Shown here: positions 1 through 10,839 of the stretch, in pieces
Position numbering within the stretch: the first letter of the stretch is position 1
Layout: each line of letters starts with the position of its first letter
DNA from: Croceifilum oryzae
GTDB taxonomy: Bacteria > Bacillota > Bacilli > Thermoactinomycetales > Thermoactinomycetaceae
DNA length: 64,000 nt
Reading direction: 5' to 3'
NCBI RefSeq assembly: GCF_030814315.1
Contig: NZ_JAUSUV010000003.1
Location: 1 to 64,000 of the forward strand
Notes under the pieces: generated by a model
Told to the model about the DNA's origin: nothing
Seen by the model: the letters and a program-made list of their open reading frames with translations, nothing else
The model's database searches: none
Translations under genes and position numbers: made by a program

Positions 1-50
1 TCGTAACAAGGTATCCCTACCGGAAGGTGGGGATGGATCACCTCCTTTCT
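1..50 (+). rRNA. rrs: 16S rRNA, 3' end (partial)
   Basis: The window opens inside the terminal helix region of 16S rRNA. The conserved 3' end is visible: TCGTAACAAGGTA near the start and the anti-Shine-Dalgarno tail GGATCACCTCCTTTCT ending near position 50. No tRNA and no 23S start follows; instead two intrinsic terminators come within 170 bases, so this copy appears not to be followed by a 23S gene. Everything upstream is outside the window. Confidence 0.95.
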
Positions 51-130
51 ATGGAGCTCTTATGAGCATAACGATATACACACTCTCAGGTCTTGACTTC
101 TTACTCACTCTTTAGTTTTCAGGGAATACC

Positions 131-170
131 AAAAAACCTCTTCTATTTTTAAGTAGAAGAGGTTTTTTCT
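131..170 (+). terminator. Intrinsic terminator after 16S rRNA
   Basis: A perfect 15-bp inverted repeat (131-145 with 154-168, stem AACCTCTTCTA/TAGAAGAGGTT) has an 8-base loop and ends in a run of T. It lies about 80 bases beyond the 16S end, where a 16S-23S spacer would normally continue. Confidence 0.85.
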
Positions 171-174
171 ATGT

Positions 175-217
175 AAAAAATGAATAGATCTCTGGGGCTA
201 ATATCTATTCATTTTTT
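175..217. terminator. Second hairpin terminator
   Basis: A 15-bp inverted repeat (175-189 with 203-217, AATGAATAGAT/ATCTATTCATT) ends in seven T. It is A-rich on the other side too, so it could act in both directions. It backs up the preceding rRNA terminator. Confidence 0.7.
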
Positions 218-279
218 TGCAAGTTTATGCTATAATAACAAAATCAAGATATTGTTTTCCCCCCTTATTTATTCCCCAT

Positions 280-312
280 AAAAAGAGTAGACCTTTGAGG
301 CCTACTCTTTTT
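280..312 (-). terminator. Terminator of the DMT exporter gene
   Basis: AAAAAGAGTAG (280-290) pairs with CTACTCTTTTT (302-312). Read on the minus strand it lies about 23 bases after the stop codon of the exporter gene and ends in T residues. Confidence 0.75.
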
Positions 313-334
313 GGTGCACTCCTGATAAATCTGA

Positions 335-1186
335 TTACAACCTAATTGTCACTAATCCCACGGCCAACAGAACCAACGCCAACTTCTGAAAAGGTGACAA
401 CCGCTCCTTATACACCAAAATAGAAAGCAGCGCCACAACCAAACTATTCGTTGCAAAAATAGGGGAGACAATACTTGCGGGTCCATCTCGCAATGCTAAC
501 GTGTAAGCCTGCATCCCAGCAAAAGAAAAAATTCCCGAGCTTAGTCCCCAGATCCAACCAACTTTTATCGCCTGTGTCGAACCAAGATTCCCTCGTTTAC
601 AAAAAGAATCTATCGCAAACCAGATCACACCCATCAAATAGCTAATAAACAAAATCATGCTGTTCGAACGATCCAATTCCTCTGTAATTTTGAGACCGCC
701 TGTCCGTAAGAAGAATAAAACCATGGCCGTAAATACATATAAATACCATGTCTTATTGCGAATGCGTAAATTTTCGTTTGGGTCAATTGGGATGATAAAG
801 ATAGCTAAAACTAACAAGCCAACGCCAATTGATTCGATTAATGAAAGTCTTTCGTTGTAAAATAGCACAGACATGACCACAATAAATAATATGTTGCTGT
901 TAATAATCGGGGAAGTGAGGCTTGCTGGTCCTCGGTCTAATGCTTTCATAAATAAAATATTCCCTGCAATGGACCCAAAACCAATGATCAAGCCGGCAAT
1001 CCATACGATCGGCGAAGTATCCCATTCTCCGGTAATCAATAGATAACCTAAGAATCCAAGAGTACCAGTGACGTACAATCCAAATAATAATGTAGTATGA
1101 GAGCCCTTTTTAGCCGAGCTGACTTTCATCATAAAACCAGCTAATCCGAAGGCTAAAGAGCAGAAAATAGAGAGTAGAATCCACAT
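335..1186 (-). CDS. EamA/DMT-family transporter
   Basis: A 283-residue polytopic membrane protein of the drug/metabolite transporter superfamily. About ten hydrophobic segments form two EamA halves. The internal duplication is visible: a GPAS(L/I)xSPI block followed by a YxERLS motif appears near residues 86-115 and again near 235-264. The family exports metabolites or amino acids by proton exchange; the substrate cannot be read from sequence. ATG at 1186 has AAAGGAA upstream. The gene is single, convergent with the rRNA and ends at its own terminator. I am confident of the family, not of the role. Confidence 0.85.
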   Translation of the reverse strand: MWILLSIFCSLAFGLAGFMMKVSSAKKGSHTTLLFGLYVTGTLGFLGYLLITGEWDTSPIVWIAGLIIGFGSIAGNILFMKALDRGPASLTSPIINSNILFIVVMSVLFYNERLSLIESIGVGLLVLAIFIIPIDPNENLRIRNKTWYLYVFTAMVLFFLRTGGLKITEELDRSNSMILFISYLMGVIWFAIDSFCKRGNLGSTQAIKVGWIWGLSSGIFSFAGMQAYTLALRDGPASIVSPIFATNSLVVALLSILVYKERLSPFQKLALVLLAVGLVTIRL

Positions 1187-1329
1187 GGTGAAAACAAATT
1201 CCTTTCTAGTTGTAGAATGGATTTATTGTAACCCTTCATGAACCTTTAAACAAATTGTGAATAAAAGAGATGGATCGTAAAGACCATGGTACAATAGTGG
1301 CAACATGAACGTCTTTCGGAGGAGTTTTT

Positions 1330-2025
1330 ATGGTAAACGATTTAAAGCAATTAAAAGAAGAAGCATATGAGGTAGTAGGGAAAACGCTTCCTAATGATAC
1401 ATTTTACAATTTCGATCAAGAGTTAACCACGCGGATGCTGGTAGCGGTCTCGTGTATGCGGAAAGGGGCCAAGGACCTCGCGTACCGTCTGTTTGAAGCT
1501 AATGCACAGGAAGGTCCACAGGAGAATGCAAATCAGCATTTTGCTTATGTAAGAAGCTTGATTGAGATGGCGGAGATGGATGCAGAGAGAGGCGAATATG
1601 TACTGGCGGAAGAAAAGATGGCTGAGGCACTACTGCAGTATCCTGATTCGATGAGCTATATGATGAGTAAAGTTCATTTGGAAGTTTATCTTCAATATTA
1701 TCGCTTCCAAGCAGGAAAGCATGCATTGGCTGATGAGGAATTACGGAGAGTGATTGATCGCGAAAAGAAGAGATTTACAGGTTATTCCGATCAAGATGGT
1801 GTGTCGTTAGTGGGTCCAGGGCTTTGTTATGCGATTCATCAACTTGCTCTGTTTTATGCAGAGGAAGGGAAGTGGGAGGAAGCTTGTGCCACGATACAGC
1901 AATCCGAGACGTATGCGATGGAATCGAATCCTGTTATGATCGAAGATGCACAAAAATTTCTTTCTCAAGGACAGGGAGAGGAAGCATTTCAGTTGTTGCA
2001 GCAAGCATATATGTATCACGTGTGA
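1330..2025 (+). CDS. Hypothetical protein with TPR-like helices
   Basis: A 231-residue soluble, acidic protein with no signal peptide. Alternating helical segments with paired Ala/Leu/Tyr positions (for example residues 80-125 and 165-230) resemble tetratricopeptide-type solenoids, suggesting a protein-binding scaffold. Start at ATG 1330 is supported by GGAGG nine bases upstream. The gene stands alone between a divergent transporter gene and a CBS-protein gene. I do not recognise a named family. Confidence 0.7.
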   Translation: MVNDLKQLKEEAYEVVGKTLPNDTFYNFDQELTTRMLVAVSCMRKGAKDLAYRLFEANAQEGPQENANQHFAYVRSLIEMAEMDAERGEYVLAEEKMAEALLQYPDSMSYMMSKVHLEVYLQYYRFQAGKHALADEELRRVIDREKKRFTGYSDQDGVSLVGPGLCYAIHQLALFYAEEGKWEEACATIQQSETYAMESNPVMIEDAQKFLSQGQGEEAFQLLQQAYMYHV

Positions 2026-2209
2026 TCAAAAGATGAGCCTCCCAAATAAGTTTTTATTGTGGTTAAAGTTTATTTTTTCCATGACGTTTTGCTGGTAACT
2101 CTTATCTCCATTCGAAAAGGGTGGTAAAATGAGAGGGAGGCTGGATGAATAGATGATGGTGAAACATCCGTGCGCACATATCAAATTTGTAACGTAGGGA
2201 GTCTTTAGT

Positions 2210-2689
2210 ATGAAAGGAAATGCTGAAACTCTATTATTTTCTAAGGAAGTCGCCCCTTTCATTATCCCGAAGGAACAGGTAACCGTTGTAAAGCCTGATT
2301 GGACATTAGATCGTGCTTTATTAGTCCTGACACGCCGTGGGCAAAATTCGGTTCCTGTTATTAATGATGAGAACCAAATTGAAGGAATCATTAGTAAAAC
2401 GAATATCTTGGATCATCTGTATGAGTTAAGTCGTGAAAAAGAGAATGAACTTGATTTTTCAAAGCTAAATCAATTTCAAGTTCACGAGGCAATGGATTTA
2501 AATCACAGTGGAATCTTATCAAACTCAATTTTTTCCTTTGCTTTTGAAATCCTAATGAATCGGTCCTATATTCCTATTATTGATATACGGAACCAATTTT
2601 TGGGAATCTTGACTCGCAGGGTGATGATGGAAAAGGTAATTGAATATTTTCATGGTGAATACTTACAGACATTAGCAGACCCTGTATAG
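2210..2689 (+). CDS. cbpB: CBS-pair protein, CbpB/DarB (YkuL)-like
   Basis: A 159-residue protein made of two CBS motifs (about 18-75 and 90-150). From memory it resembles Bacillus subtilis YkuL/DarB and Listeria CbpB in blocks such as ALLVLTRRG, the F.KL.Q..V.EAM segment and ILTRRV near the C terminus. Those proteins bind cyclic di-AMP and, when free of it, bind the (p)ppGpp synthetase Rel and pyruvate carboxylase; this is known of the family and inferred here. The ATG at 2210 sits about ten bases after a GTAGGGAG ribosome site. An intrinsic terminator follows within 90 bases. Confidence 0.8.
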   Translation: MKGNAETLLFSKEVAPFIIPKEQVTVVKPDWTLDRALLVLTRRGQNSVPVINDENQIEGIISKTNILDHLYELSREKENELDFSKLNQFQVHEAMDLNHSGILSNSIFSFAFEILMNRSYIPIIDIRNQFLGILTRRVMMEKVIEYFHGEYLQTLADPV

Positions 2690-2740
2690 TCATTCGTAAT
2701 GAGGTAGGATGTACTGGGGAACATAATAGAGAGAACAAAT

Positions 2741-2775
2741 AAGCCGCTTCTAGGGGAACCTAAAGGCGGCTTTCT
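2741..2775. terminator. Intrinsic terminator between convergent genes
   Basis: AAGCCGCTT..AGG pairs with CCT..AGGCGGCTT over a 14-bp stem with one mismatch, ending in TTTCT. It lies between the CBS gene and a convergent minus-strand gene and may serve both. Confidence 0.7.
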
Positions 2776-2791
2776 GACGTTGGTTCTGAAA

Positions 2792-3310
2792 TTAAATGGA
2801 ATGTTTAGAAGAGGGACGGGTTCCTTGTTGCTGAAGGTCTTGTAGTAGTTGGCGCTTGGAACAAGTATGGAGAAATTGAATGATTTCTTCCCAATAGAGA
2901 GTATCACCAGTTCGGTCTAATTCCATTGAGATGTTTTTTTGATGGAGAAGCCAGCTCTGTAGAGTGATTTCCATTAGTGGGAGTTGAAAATCTTCGTAAT
3001 AACTATTTGCTAGCATCTGTTTCATATCATCATAGACATTTTTAAATACGATTTCTTGAATAATTTCAGGAAGGAAGGGTGCGATCCGCACTTCTTTCCG
3101 TTGTTGTCCCCAAAACTTTAGTAGCCTTCTTTTGCTTAGGCTGTGTTTGTAGGAATGGATTCCAATGGACTCTAATGAAGAGGTTTGATAATCTGATTTT
3201 TGCTCATAAGCCATTGGCCATCGCTTTTTTTCAATCGTTCTATTCAATAAAGGAAAAACATTTTCATGGGCAAGGTTGAAATCCTGGTTACGAGTGCGAA
3301 TTTTCTTCAT
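2792..3310 (-). CDS. Hypothetical protein, 172 aa
   Basis: A soluble, basic, Gln- and Trp-containing protein without signal peptide or membrane segment. ATG at 3310 is preceded by a strong AGGAGG seven to eight bases upstream, which argues for a real gene. The middle (about 65-140) is predicted helical; the last 15 residues are polar and Ser/Lys-rich. I recognise no family. It is convergent with the CBS-protein gene and probably shares its terminator. Confidence 0.65.
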   Translation of the reverse strand: MKKIRTRNQDFNLAHENVFPLLNRTIEKKRWPMAYEQKSDYQTSSLESIGIHSYKHSLSKRRLLKFWGQQRKEVRIAPFLPEIIQEIVFKNVYDDMKQMLANSYYEDFQLPLMEITLQSWLLHQKNISMELDRTGDTLYWEEIIQFLHTCSKRQLLQDLQQQGTRPSSKHSI

Positions 3311-3592
3311 AAAATCTGCCTCCTAGCGAAAATAAAAAAGAGAAAGAAAAAGGATAAAAGCTACCTTCTAGAGAGGAATCTATATCTATTTCTATTGTAC
3401 ATGAATGATGGATGTTCTATTGGCAATGAGTGTGTAGAAAGATTGAATGATTGATGTGTTTTGAAAAATAAATACGGAGATGAAGGAGGAAATCGAACCA
3501 AATAAATAGACACAAACCTATTTTATCGAATTCATAGAGAAAAAGATATGAAAATAGTGCACAATATATTAGAGGAATGGAGAAGAATTTTA

Positions 3593-3766
3593 TTAACTCC
3601 ATTCCTTTTTCGATTGTGATTTGGGCTCCTGTTCTGGCTTTGGTAGAAACCAGCCATTTTCGAGTGGTATGTAATGATCTCTGTTTTTCTTATGCAGAGG
3701 ACAGAAATCACATCTTCCACCTGGACGATTTTTATAACACTCGATACAGCGAACGGGTTGGTTCAT
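3593..3766 (-). CDS. Small zinc-ribbon-like protein, 57 aa
   Basis: The reading frame extends further upstream, but ATG at 3766 has AAGAGGTG seven to eight bases before it and begins directly at the conserved-looking part. Near the N terminus there are two CxxC pairs (CIEC, then CDFC) about 12 residues apart, followed by a Pro/Lys/Glu-rich tail. Four cysteines so spaced usually bind one zinc ion. Function unknown; no neighbour is in the same operon. The 280 bases between this gene and 3310 contain nothing I can support. Confidence 0.6.
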   Translation of the reverse strand: MNQPVRCIECYKNRPGGRCDFCPLHKKNRDHYIPLENGWFLPKPEQEPKSQSKKEWS

Positions 3767-3882
3767 GATTCTGCACCTCTTTGCTGAAGAATAAAAATAT
3801 TTGATTGTACTGAAATAACATGGGTACTGTGTAGGAGTGAAGGCTATAATAGCGTTAAAGAAATCCATTTTGGAAACATTTC

Positions 3883-3911
3883 TTGAACTCCTTGGAGAGG
3901 TCGAGTAGAAT
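3883..3911 (+). promoter_or_regulatory. Sigma-A-type promoter of the suf operon
   Basis: TTGAAC (3883-3888) and TAGAAT (3906-3911) are 17 bases apart. It lies 160 bases upstream of sufC, leaving a long untranslated leader in a gap of about 300 bases without genes. Confidence 0.65.
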
Positions 3912-3916
3912 AAAAT

Positions 3917-3978
3917 GAGAATCACTTGATAATCACTCTAATCTAGACTTTGATTTCATCATATCATATCCTATGATA
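3917..3978 (+). promoter_or_regulatory. Operator-like repeats in the suf leader
   Basis: Just after the -10 box two 11-base direct repeats stand in tandem (GAGAATCACTT 3917-3927, GATAATCACTC 3928-3938; 9 of 11 identical). Further on, TATCATA (3962-3968) and TATGATA (3972-3978) form a perfect 7-base palindrome with a 3-base spacer. Their position at and after the expected start of transcription would fit repressor sites for an Fe-S or iron-sensing regulator; which one is unknown. Confidence 0.4.
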
Positions 3979-4072
3979 TAGAGAGAATGATGCTAACGAC
4001 GATAATGACCGTTGGCATTTATGATTACGAGAATATATGGTATCGATTTTGATTTCATGGAGGGAATGTAGG

Positions 4073-4858
4073 ATGTCAAATAAACCGAATCTAAAGCTCA
4101 AAGATATAAAAGTAGAGATCGAAGGGCGAGAAATTTTAAAGGGTGTAAACATTGAAATTAAGGGTGGAGAAATTCATGCCATCATGGGACCAAACGGAAC
4201 AGGTAAGTCAACACTAGCTTCTGCTCTGATGGGTCATCCTAAGTATGAGATCATAAGCGGAGAAGCACATCTAAATGGAGAAGACTTATTGGAGATGGAA
4301 GTAGATGAACGTGCTCGTGCGGGTCTATTTTTAGCTATGCAATATCCATCCGAAATAAGCGGGGTAACCAACTCTGACTTTCTCCGTAGTGCAGTGAATG
4401 CGAAGCGTGGCGAAGGAAATGAAATCTCTCTTATGAAGTTTATCCGTGAGATGGATTCTAAGATGGATGTACTGGAGATGGATCAAAAGTTTGCGACTCG
4501 TTATCTAAATGAAGGCTTCTCAGGTGGAGAAAAGAAGCGTAACGAAATCCTACAAATGATGATGCTTAAGCCAGGCATTGCGATCTTGGACGAGATTGAC
4601 TCAGGGCTGGATATCGATGCATTAAAAGTAGTAGCAGAGGGCGTAAACTCGATGCGTAATGATGAGTTCGGTTGCCTCATTATCACTCACTATCAACGTT
4701 TATTGAATTATATTAAACCAGATTTCGTTCACGTATTTATGCAGGGACGTATCGTAAAATCAGGTGGACCAGAGCTAGCTGAGCGACTTGAGGCAGAAGG
4801 TTATGACTGGGTAAAAGAAGAGTTAGGCATTGAAGACGAAACGGTAGGAAAAGGTTAA
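4073..4858 (+). CDS. sufC: Fe-S cluster assembly ATPase SufC
   Basis: A 261-residue ABC-type ATPase that joins SufB and SufD to form the SufBC2D scaffold on which Fe-S clusters are built in the cytosol. Walker A GPNGTGKST is at residues 39-47, the signature SGGEKKR at 150-156 and Walker B ILDE at 171-174; the extended signature and the usual YLNEGFSGGEKKR context are typical for SufC. An upstream in-frame ATG exists, but ATG 4073 has GGAGGG eight bases before it and starts at the family N terminus. First gene of sufCDSUB, two bases from sufD. Confidence 0.95.
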   Translation: MSNKPNLKLKDIKVEIEGREILKGVNIEIKGGEIHAIMGPNGTGKSTLASALMGHPKYEIISGEAHLNGEDLLEMEVDERARAGLFLAMQYPSEISGVTNSDFLRSAVNAKRGEGNEISLMKFIREMDSKMDVLEMDQKFATRYLNEGFSGGEKKRNEILQMMMLKPGIAILDEIDSGLDIDALKVVAEGVNSMRNDEFGCLIITHYQRLLNYIKPDFVHVFMQGRIVKSGGPELAERLEAEGYDWVKEELGIEDETVGKG

Positions 4859-4860
4859 GG

Positions 4861-7797
<2,937 letters not shown>

Positions 7798-7815
7798 CTG
7801 AAGGAGGAGAGAAAC

Positions 7816-9258
7816 ATGGCAGAAAATGTACCTGATTACAGTGATGTACCTGAAATCTCCGATTATAAATACGGATTTCGCGATAAGGATGTATCGGTGT
7901 TCCGTTCAAAACGAGGTCTTAATCGTCAGATCGTAGAGGAAATCTCTCGTATGAAAGGTGAATCGGACTGGATGTTGCAGTTCCGTCTCAAGGCGCTAGA
8001 GCAATTTGAAAAGATGCCAATGCCGGATGATCTGAACAGCAAATGGTTCTCCTTGTTACCGGGGGATCTAAGCGAATTAGACTTCAATAACATCACTTAC
8101 TATGTAAAGCCTTCCGAAAGACAAGGTAAGACATGGGAAGAGGTACCGGACGAGATTAAGCAGACATTTGACAAGCTGGGGATCCCAGAAGCAGAGCAAA
8201 AATTCTTAGCAGGTGTATCCGCTCAGTACGAATCTGAAGTTGTATACCACAGCATGCAAAAAGAGCTTGAGGATCAAGGTGTGATCTTCTGTGACACCGA
8301 TACAGCTCTTCGTGAGCATCCAGAAATCTTCCAAGAGTATTTTGGAACTGTTATTCCAACAGTGGATAATAAGTTTTCTGCACTAAACAGTGCGGTATGG
8401 TCAGGTGGATCCTTTATCTACGTACCACCAGGTGTGAAATGTGAAGTGCCACTACAAGCCTATTTCCGCATTAACTCAGAGAATATGGGACAATTTGAAC
8501 GTACTCTCATCATTGCGGATGAAGGCAGCTTCGTTCACTATGTAGAGGGTTGTACCGCTCCAATCTACAGCACGGATTCCCTTCATAGTGCAGTAGTTGA
8601 GATTGTGGTTAAGAAAAATGCTCGTGTTCGTTACACCACGATTCAAAACTGGGCTCCAAATATCTACAACCTTGTTACGAAGCGTGCGGTTTGTGAAGCA
8701 GGCGGACACATGGAATGGGTAGATGGTAACATTGGCTCTAAACTTACGATGAAGTATCCAGCTGTTGTCATGAAAGGTGAAGGCGGGAAAGCAGACATTC
8801 TTTCCATCGCTGTAGCCGGTAAAGAACAACATCAAGATGCGGGTGCCAAAGTAACGATGCTGGCTCCTAACTGTACGGCTACGATTATTTCGAAGTCGAT
8901 TAGTAAACAGGGTGGGAAAGTTACCTATCGTGGTTTAGCCAAATTTGGTAAGAACTCCGAGGGATCGAAGGCAAATATTAAATGTGACACCCTCATTTTA
9001 GATGGGGAGTCGACTTCGGATACGATTCCATATAATGAGATCCTAAATGATAACATTATGTTGGAGCATGAAGCGACTGTGTCGAAAGTCTCCGAGGATC
9101 AACTTTTCTACTTGATGAGCCGTGGGCTTTCCGAAAATGAAGCGACCCAGATGATTATCATGGGCTTCATTGAACCATTTACGAAAGAATTACCAATGGA
9201 ATATGCCGTTGAGATGAACCGTCTGATCAAGTTTGAGATGGAAGGCTCAATTGGATAA
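7816..9258 (+). CDS. sufB: Fe-S cluster assembly protein SufB
   Basis: A 480-residue SufB, the core scaffold subunit, slightly longer than the roughly 465 residues usual in Bacillus because of its N terminus. The SUF core domain with its beta-helix runs through about residues 160-440 and includes the [19 protein letters not shown] block. ATG 7816 follows AAGGAGGAG. Last gene of the operon; an intrinsic terminator starts 12 bases after its stop. Confidence 0.95.
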   Translation: MAENVPDYSDVPEISDYKYGFRDKDVSVFRSKRGLNRQIVEEISRMKGESDWMLQFRLKALEQFEKMPMPDDLNSKWFSLLPGDLSELDFNNITYYVKPSERQGKTWEEVPDEIKQTFDKLGIPEAEQKFLAGVSAQYESEVVYHSMQKELEDQGVIFCDTDTALREHPEIFQEYFGTVIPTVDNKFSALNSAVWSGGSFIYVPPGVKCEVPLQAYFRINSENMGQFERTLIIADEGSFVHYVEGCTAPIYSTDSLHSAVVEIVVKKNARVRYTTIQNWAPNIYNLVTKRAVCEAGGHMEWVDGNIGSKLTMKYPAVVMKGEGGKADILSIAVAGKEQHQDAGAKVTMLAPNCTATIISKSISKQGGKVTYRGLAKFGKNSEGSKANIKCDTLILDGESTSDTIPYNEILNDNIMLEHEATVSKVSEDQLFYLMSRGLSENEATQMIIMGFIEPFTKELPMEYAVEMNRLIKFEMEGSIG

Positions 9259-9269
9259 TAAAGATATAA

Positions 9270-9306
9270 AAAACACGTCAGAGCTTTGATTCTCTGGCGT
9301 GTTTTC
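9270..9306 (+). terminator. suf operon terminator
   Basis: AAAACACGTCAGAG (9270-9283) pairs with CTCTGGCGTGTTTT (9292-9305), a 14-bp stem with one G-T pair and a T-rich end. Confidence 0.85.
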
Positions 9307-9343
9307 ATGTTTAGATTGGTTGATTTTGATTCGAGTTTCTTCG

Positions 9344-10471
9344 CTATTTACTTGAAGCCACATGTGTTAAATAACGTGTCATCAACTCAATAGCGACAGA
9401 GATGGCATCTTCGTTTGGTTCAATTTGTGGATGATGGAGCCCGTACGGGGTGTCTACGCCTAGCCAGAACATCATGCCAGGGATCTGTTCGAGGAAGTAG
9501 CCGAAGTCTTCGCCTGTGAGGGCTTCTTTGCACTCGATGAGTTGAAATGTGGTTTCTCTACGGGTCCAGTCCATAAATTCTTGGGTGATCTGATGATGGT
9601 TATATACTTGGCAATAGTTCGAGCCCCATGTGAGGTCTCCTTTGCATTGGAACGATTCTTCGATTCCGCGGACGATGGACCCACAACGTTCTTTTATCAG
9701 TTCCATGGATTCGGCTGATAAGGTGCGGATGGTTCCTTCGAGAAGGGCTTCCCCGGCGATAATGTTTTCTTTCGTTCCGGCATGTAGTTTCCCGATTGTG
9801 ATAATCGCCGAGTCGAGTGGATTGATATTACGAGCTATGACGGTCTGTAGTTGACCGACTAGTTGAGATGCGGCTATAACCATATCATGGGCGAGATGTG
9901 GATAGGCGGCGTGACCACTTTTTCCTTGAAGGTGGATCAAGATTTCTTGTGTATTGGCAAATAAGATGCCAGGTCGAGTGGCAATGGTGCCAACTGGATG
10001 TTCGGGTGCGATGTGAAGCGCATAGATTTGATCGGGCTTCCAGCGCTGAAACTCTTCACTTTGAAGCATAGGCTCTGCCCCACCAGGTCCTTCTTCGGCA
10101 GGCTGGAAGAGGAATAACAAGTGATCATTTACAGGATGATGAACGAAGTGTTGAATGAGCCCCATTGCAATGGTCATATGTAAATCGTGCCCACAAGCGT
10201 GCATATACCCCGTATGCTGTGAAGGGAAAGGAAGAGTGGTTTGCTCGGTGAGTGGTAACCCGTCCATGTCTGTCCGATAGGCGATGGTTTGATGTGGGTT
10301 TTTCCCTGTGATCCGTACTAGTACACCGGTTCGCCATGTCTGCAGTTCGAGACGATCCTGAGGTAGGGATTTGAGAAAGGCTAGGATGTATGCTTGGGTT
10401 TGAAATTCTTCGAATCCGGGTTCAGGGATCTGGTGGAGATCGCGGCGGATTTGGATTAGGTCAGTCTTCAT
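9344..10471 (-). CDS. dapL: N-acetyldiaminopimelate deacetylase (M20 family)
   Basis: A 375-residue M20 metallopeptidase-type amidohydrolase. The metal-site motif HACGHD is at residues 91-96 and PAEEGPGGA follows near 124-132. In the acetyl branch of lysine/diaminopimelate synthesis this enzyme removes acetate from N-acetyl-LL-diaminopimelate; B. subtilis YkuR is the reference. Context decides the function, since dapH and an aminotransferase lie upstream on the same strand. The frame extends 15 residues further, but ATG 10471 has AAAGGAGA before it. An unusual structured leader of about 370 bases separates it from the aminotransferase gene. Confidence 0.85.
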   Translation of the reverse strand: MKTDLIQIRRDLHQIPEPGFEEFQTQAYILAFLKSLPQDRLELQTWRTGVLVRITGKNPHQTIAYRTDMDGLPLTEQTTLPFPSQHTGYMHACGHDLHMTIAMGLIQHFVHHPVNDHLLFLFQPAEEGPGGAEPMLQSEEFQRWKPDQIYALHIAPEHPVGTIATRPGILFANTQEILIHLQGKSGHAAYPHLAHDMVIAASQLVGQLQTVIARNINPLDSAIITIGKLHAGTKENIIAGEALLEGTIRTLSAESMELIKERCGSIVRGIEESFQCKGDLTWGSNYCQVYNHHQITQEFMDWTRRETTFQLIECKEALTGEDFGYFLEQIPGMMFWLGVDTPYGLHHPQIEPNEDAISVAIELMTRYLTHVASSK

Positions 10472-10497
10472 CGGTGTGGTTCTCCTTTCAGGCTGAA

Positions 10498-10537
10498 GAT
10501 GATAGCTAAAAATCAAAAGATGGTTTCAGCTATCATC
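10498..10537 (-). promoter_or_regulatory. Hairpin in the deacetylase leader
   Basis: GATGATAGCT and AGCTATCATC form a perfect 10-bp inverted repeat with a 20-base loop that contains, on the minus strand, TTTTGATTTTT. It lies between the structured element and the deacetylase ribosome site. It lacks a T run after the stem, so it is not a plain terminator; a role in leader control is possible. Confidence 0.4.
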
Positions 10538-10546
10538 ATGTGTCCC

Positions 10547-10740
10547 GGGGCATGTATCTGACTACAGCTCAAATAGTGAGCCTGCGAGGATGTGAAATGC
10601 AGGTTCGCTCCGTCTATCGATGCTTCGGGCAAGTGGCAAAACTCGCAAAGAACGCGGGGACATTGCCACAAAACGCCCTTGATTCGAATGACTACGCTAA
10701 GTAGGCCCACTAACATCGCAGTGGTCAGACACATTGCCCC
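10547..10740. ncRNA. Candidate structured RNA (riboswitch-like or ncRNA)
   Basis: The ends pair over 16 bp: GGGGCATGTATCTGAC (10547-10562) with GTCAGACACATTGCCCC (10724-10740), with one bulge and one G-T pair. Inside are several hairpins: GAGCCTGC with GCAGG/CTC (10578-10610), GGGC with GCCC (10627-10630, 10675-10678) enclosing GTGGCAA with TTGCCAC (10633-10639, 10663-10669), CTAC with GTAG (10692-10704) and CCACT with AGTGG (10707-10724). A long closing stem around several branches is how riboswitches and some ncRNAs look. It sits in the minus-strand dap operon leader. I could not match it to lysine, SAM, T-box, cobalamin, FMN or 6S consensus features, and its strand is unproven. Confidence 0.5.
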
Positions 10741-10770
10741 TATTCCACTTTACCTTACTGTTTAATCAAT

Positions 10771-10831
10771 TGATCTATTTGATAGTAAGCCTATGAAGAA
10801 AGCTAAGTAGGATGCGTAATAGTACTAATCG
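10771..10831 (+). other. Segment resembling the 3' end of 23S rRNA
   Basis: On the plus strand TGATC...TTGATAG is followed, 37 bases later, by TACTAATCG. In Bacillus 23S rRNA the same two words, TTGATAG and TACTAATCG, stand about 39 bases apart at the very 3' end. The intervening bases do not match well. This may be a degenerate rRNA remnant or chance; no other 23S sequence is recognisable nearby. Confidence 0.3.
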
Positions 10832-10839
10832 AACAGGCT

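Noticed and set aside
1807-2036. Several 60-70-codon frames overlapping the gene at 1330-2025
   Set aside because: They lie within or opposite a well-supported gene and lack ribosome sites.
3574-3605. GGAATGGAG/CTCCATTCC hairpin as a terminator
   Set aside because: It overlaps the stop of the minus-strand gene and has its T run only on the plus strand, where no gene ends.
10517-10734. A 73-codon minus-strand frame in the structured gap
   Set aside because: It has no ribosome site and its composition follows the hairpins; paired RNA explains the sequence better than coding.
10547-10740. Lysine riboswitch, T-box leader or 6S RNA
   Set aside because: The element lacks the conserved cores I know for these (for example the T-box GGTGG.ACCGCG and the lysine-box AGAGG.GCG start), and it branches more than 6S RNA. 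It is left unidentified.
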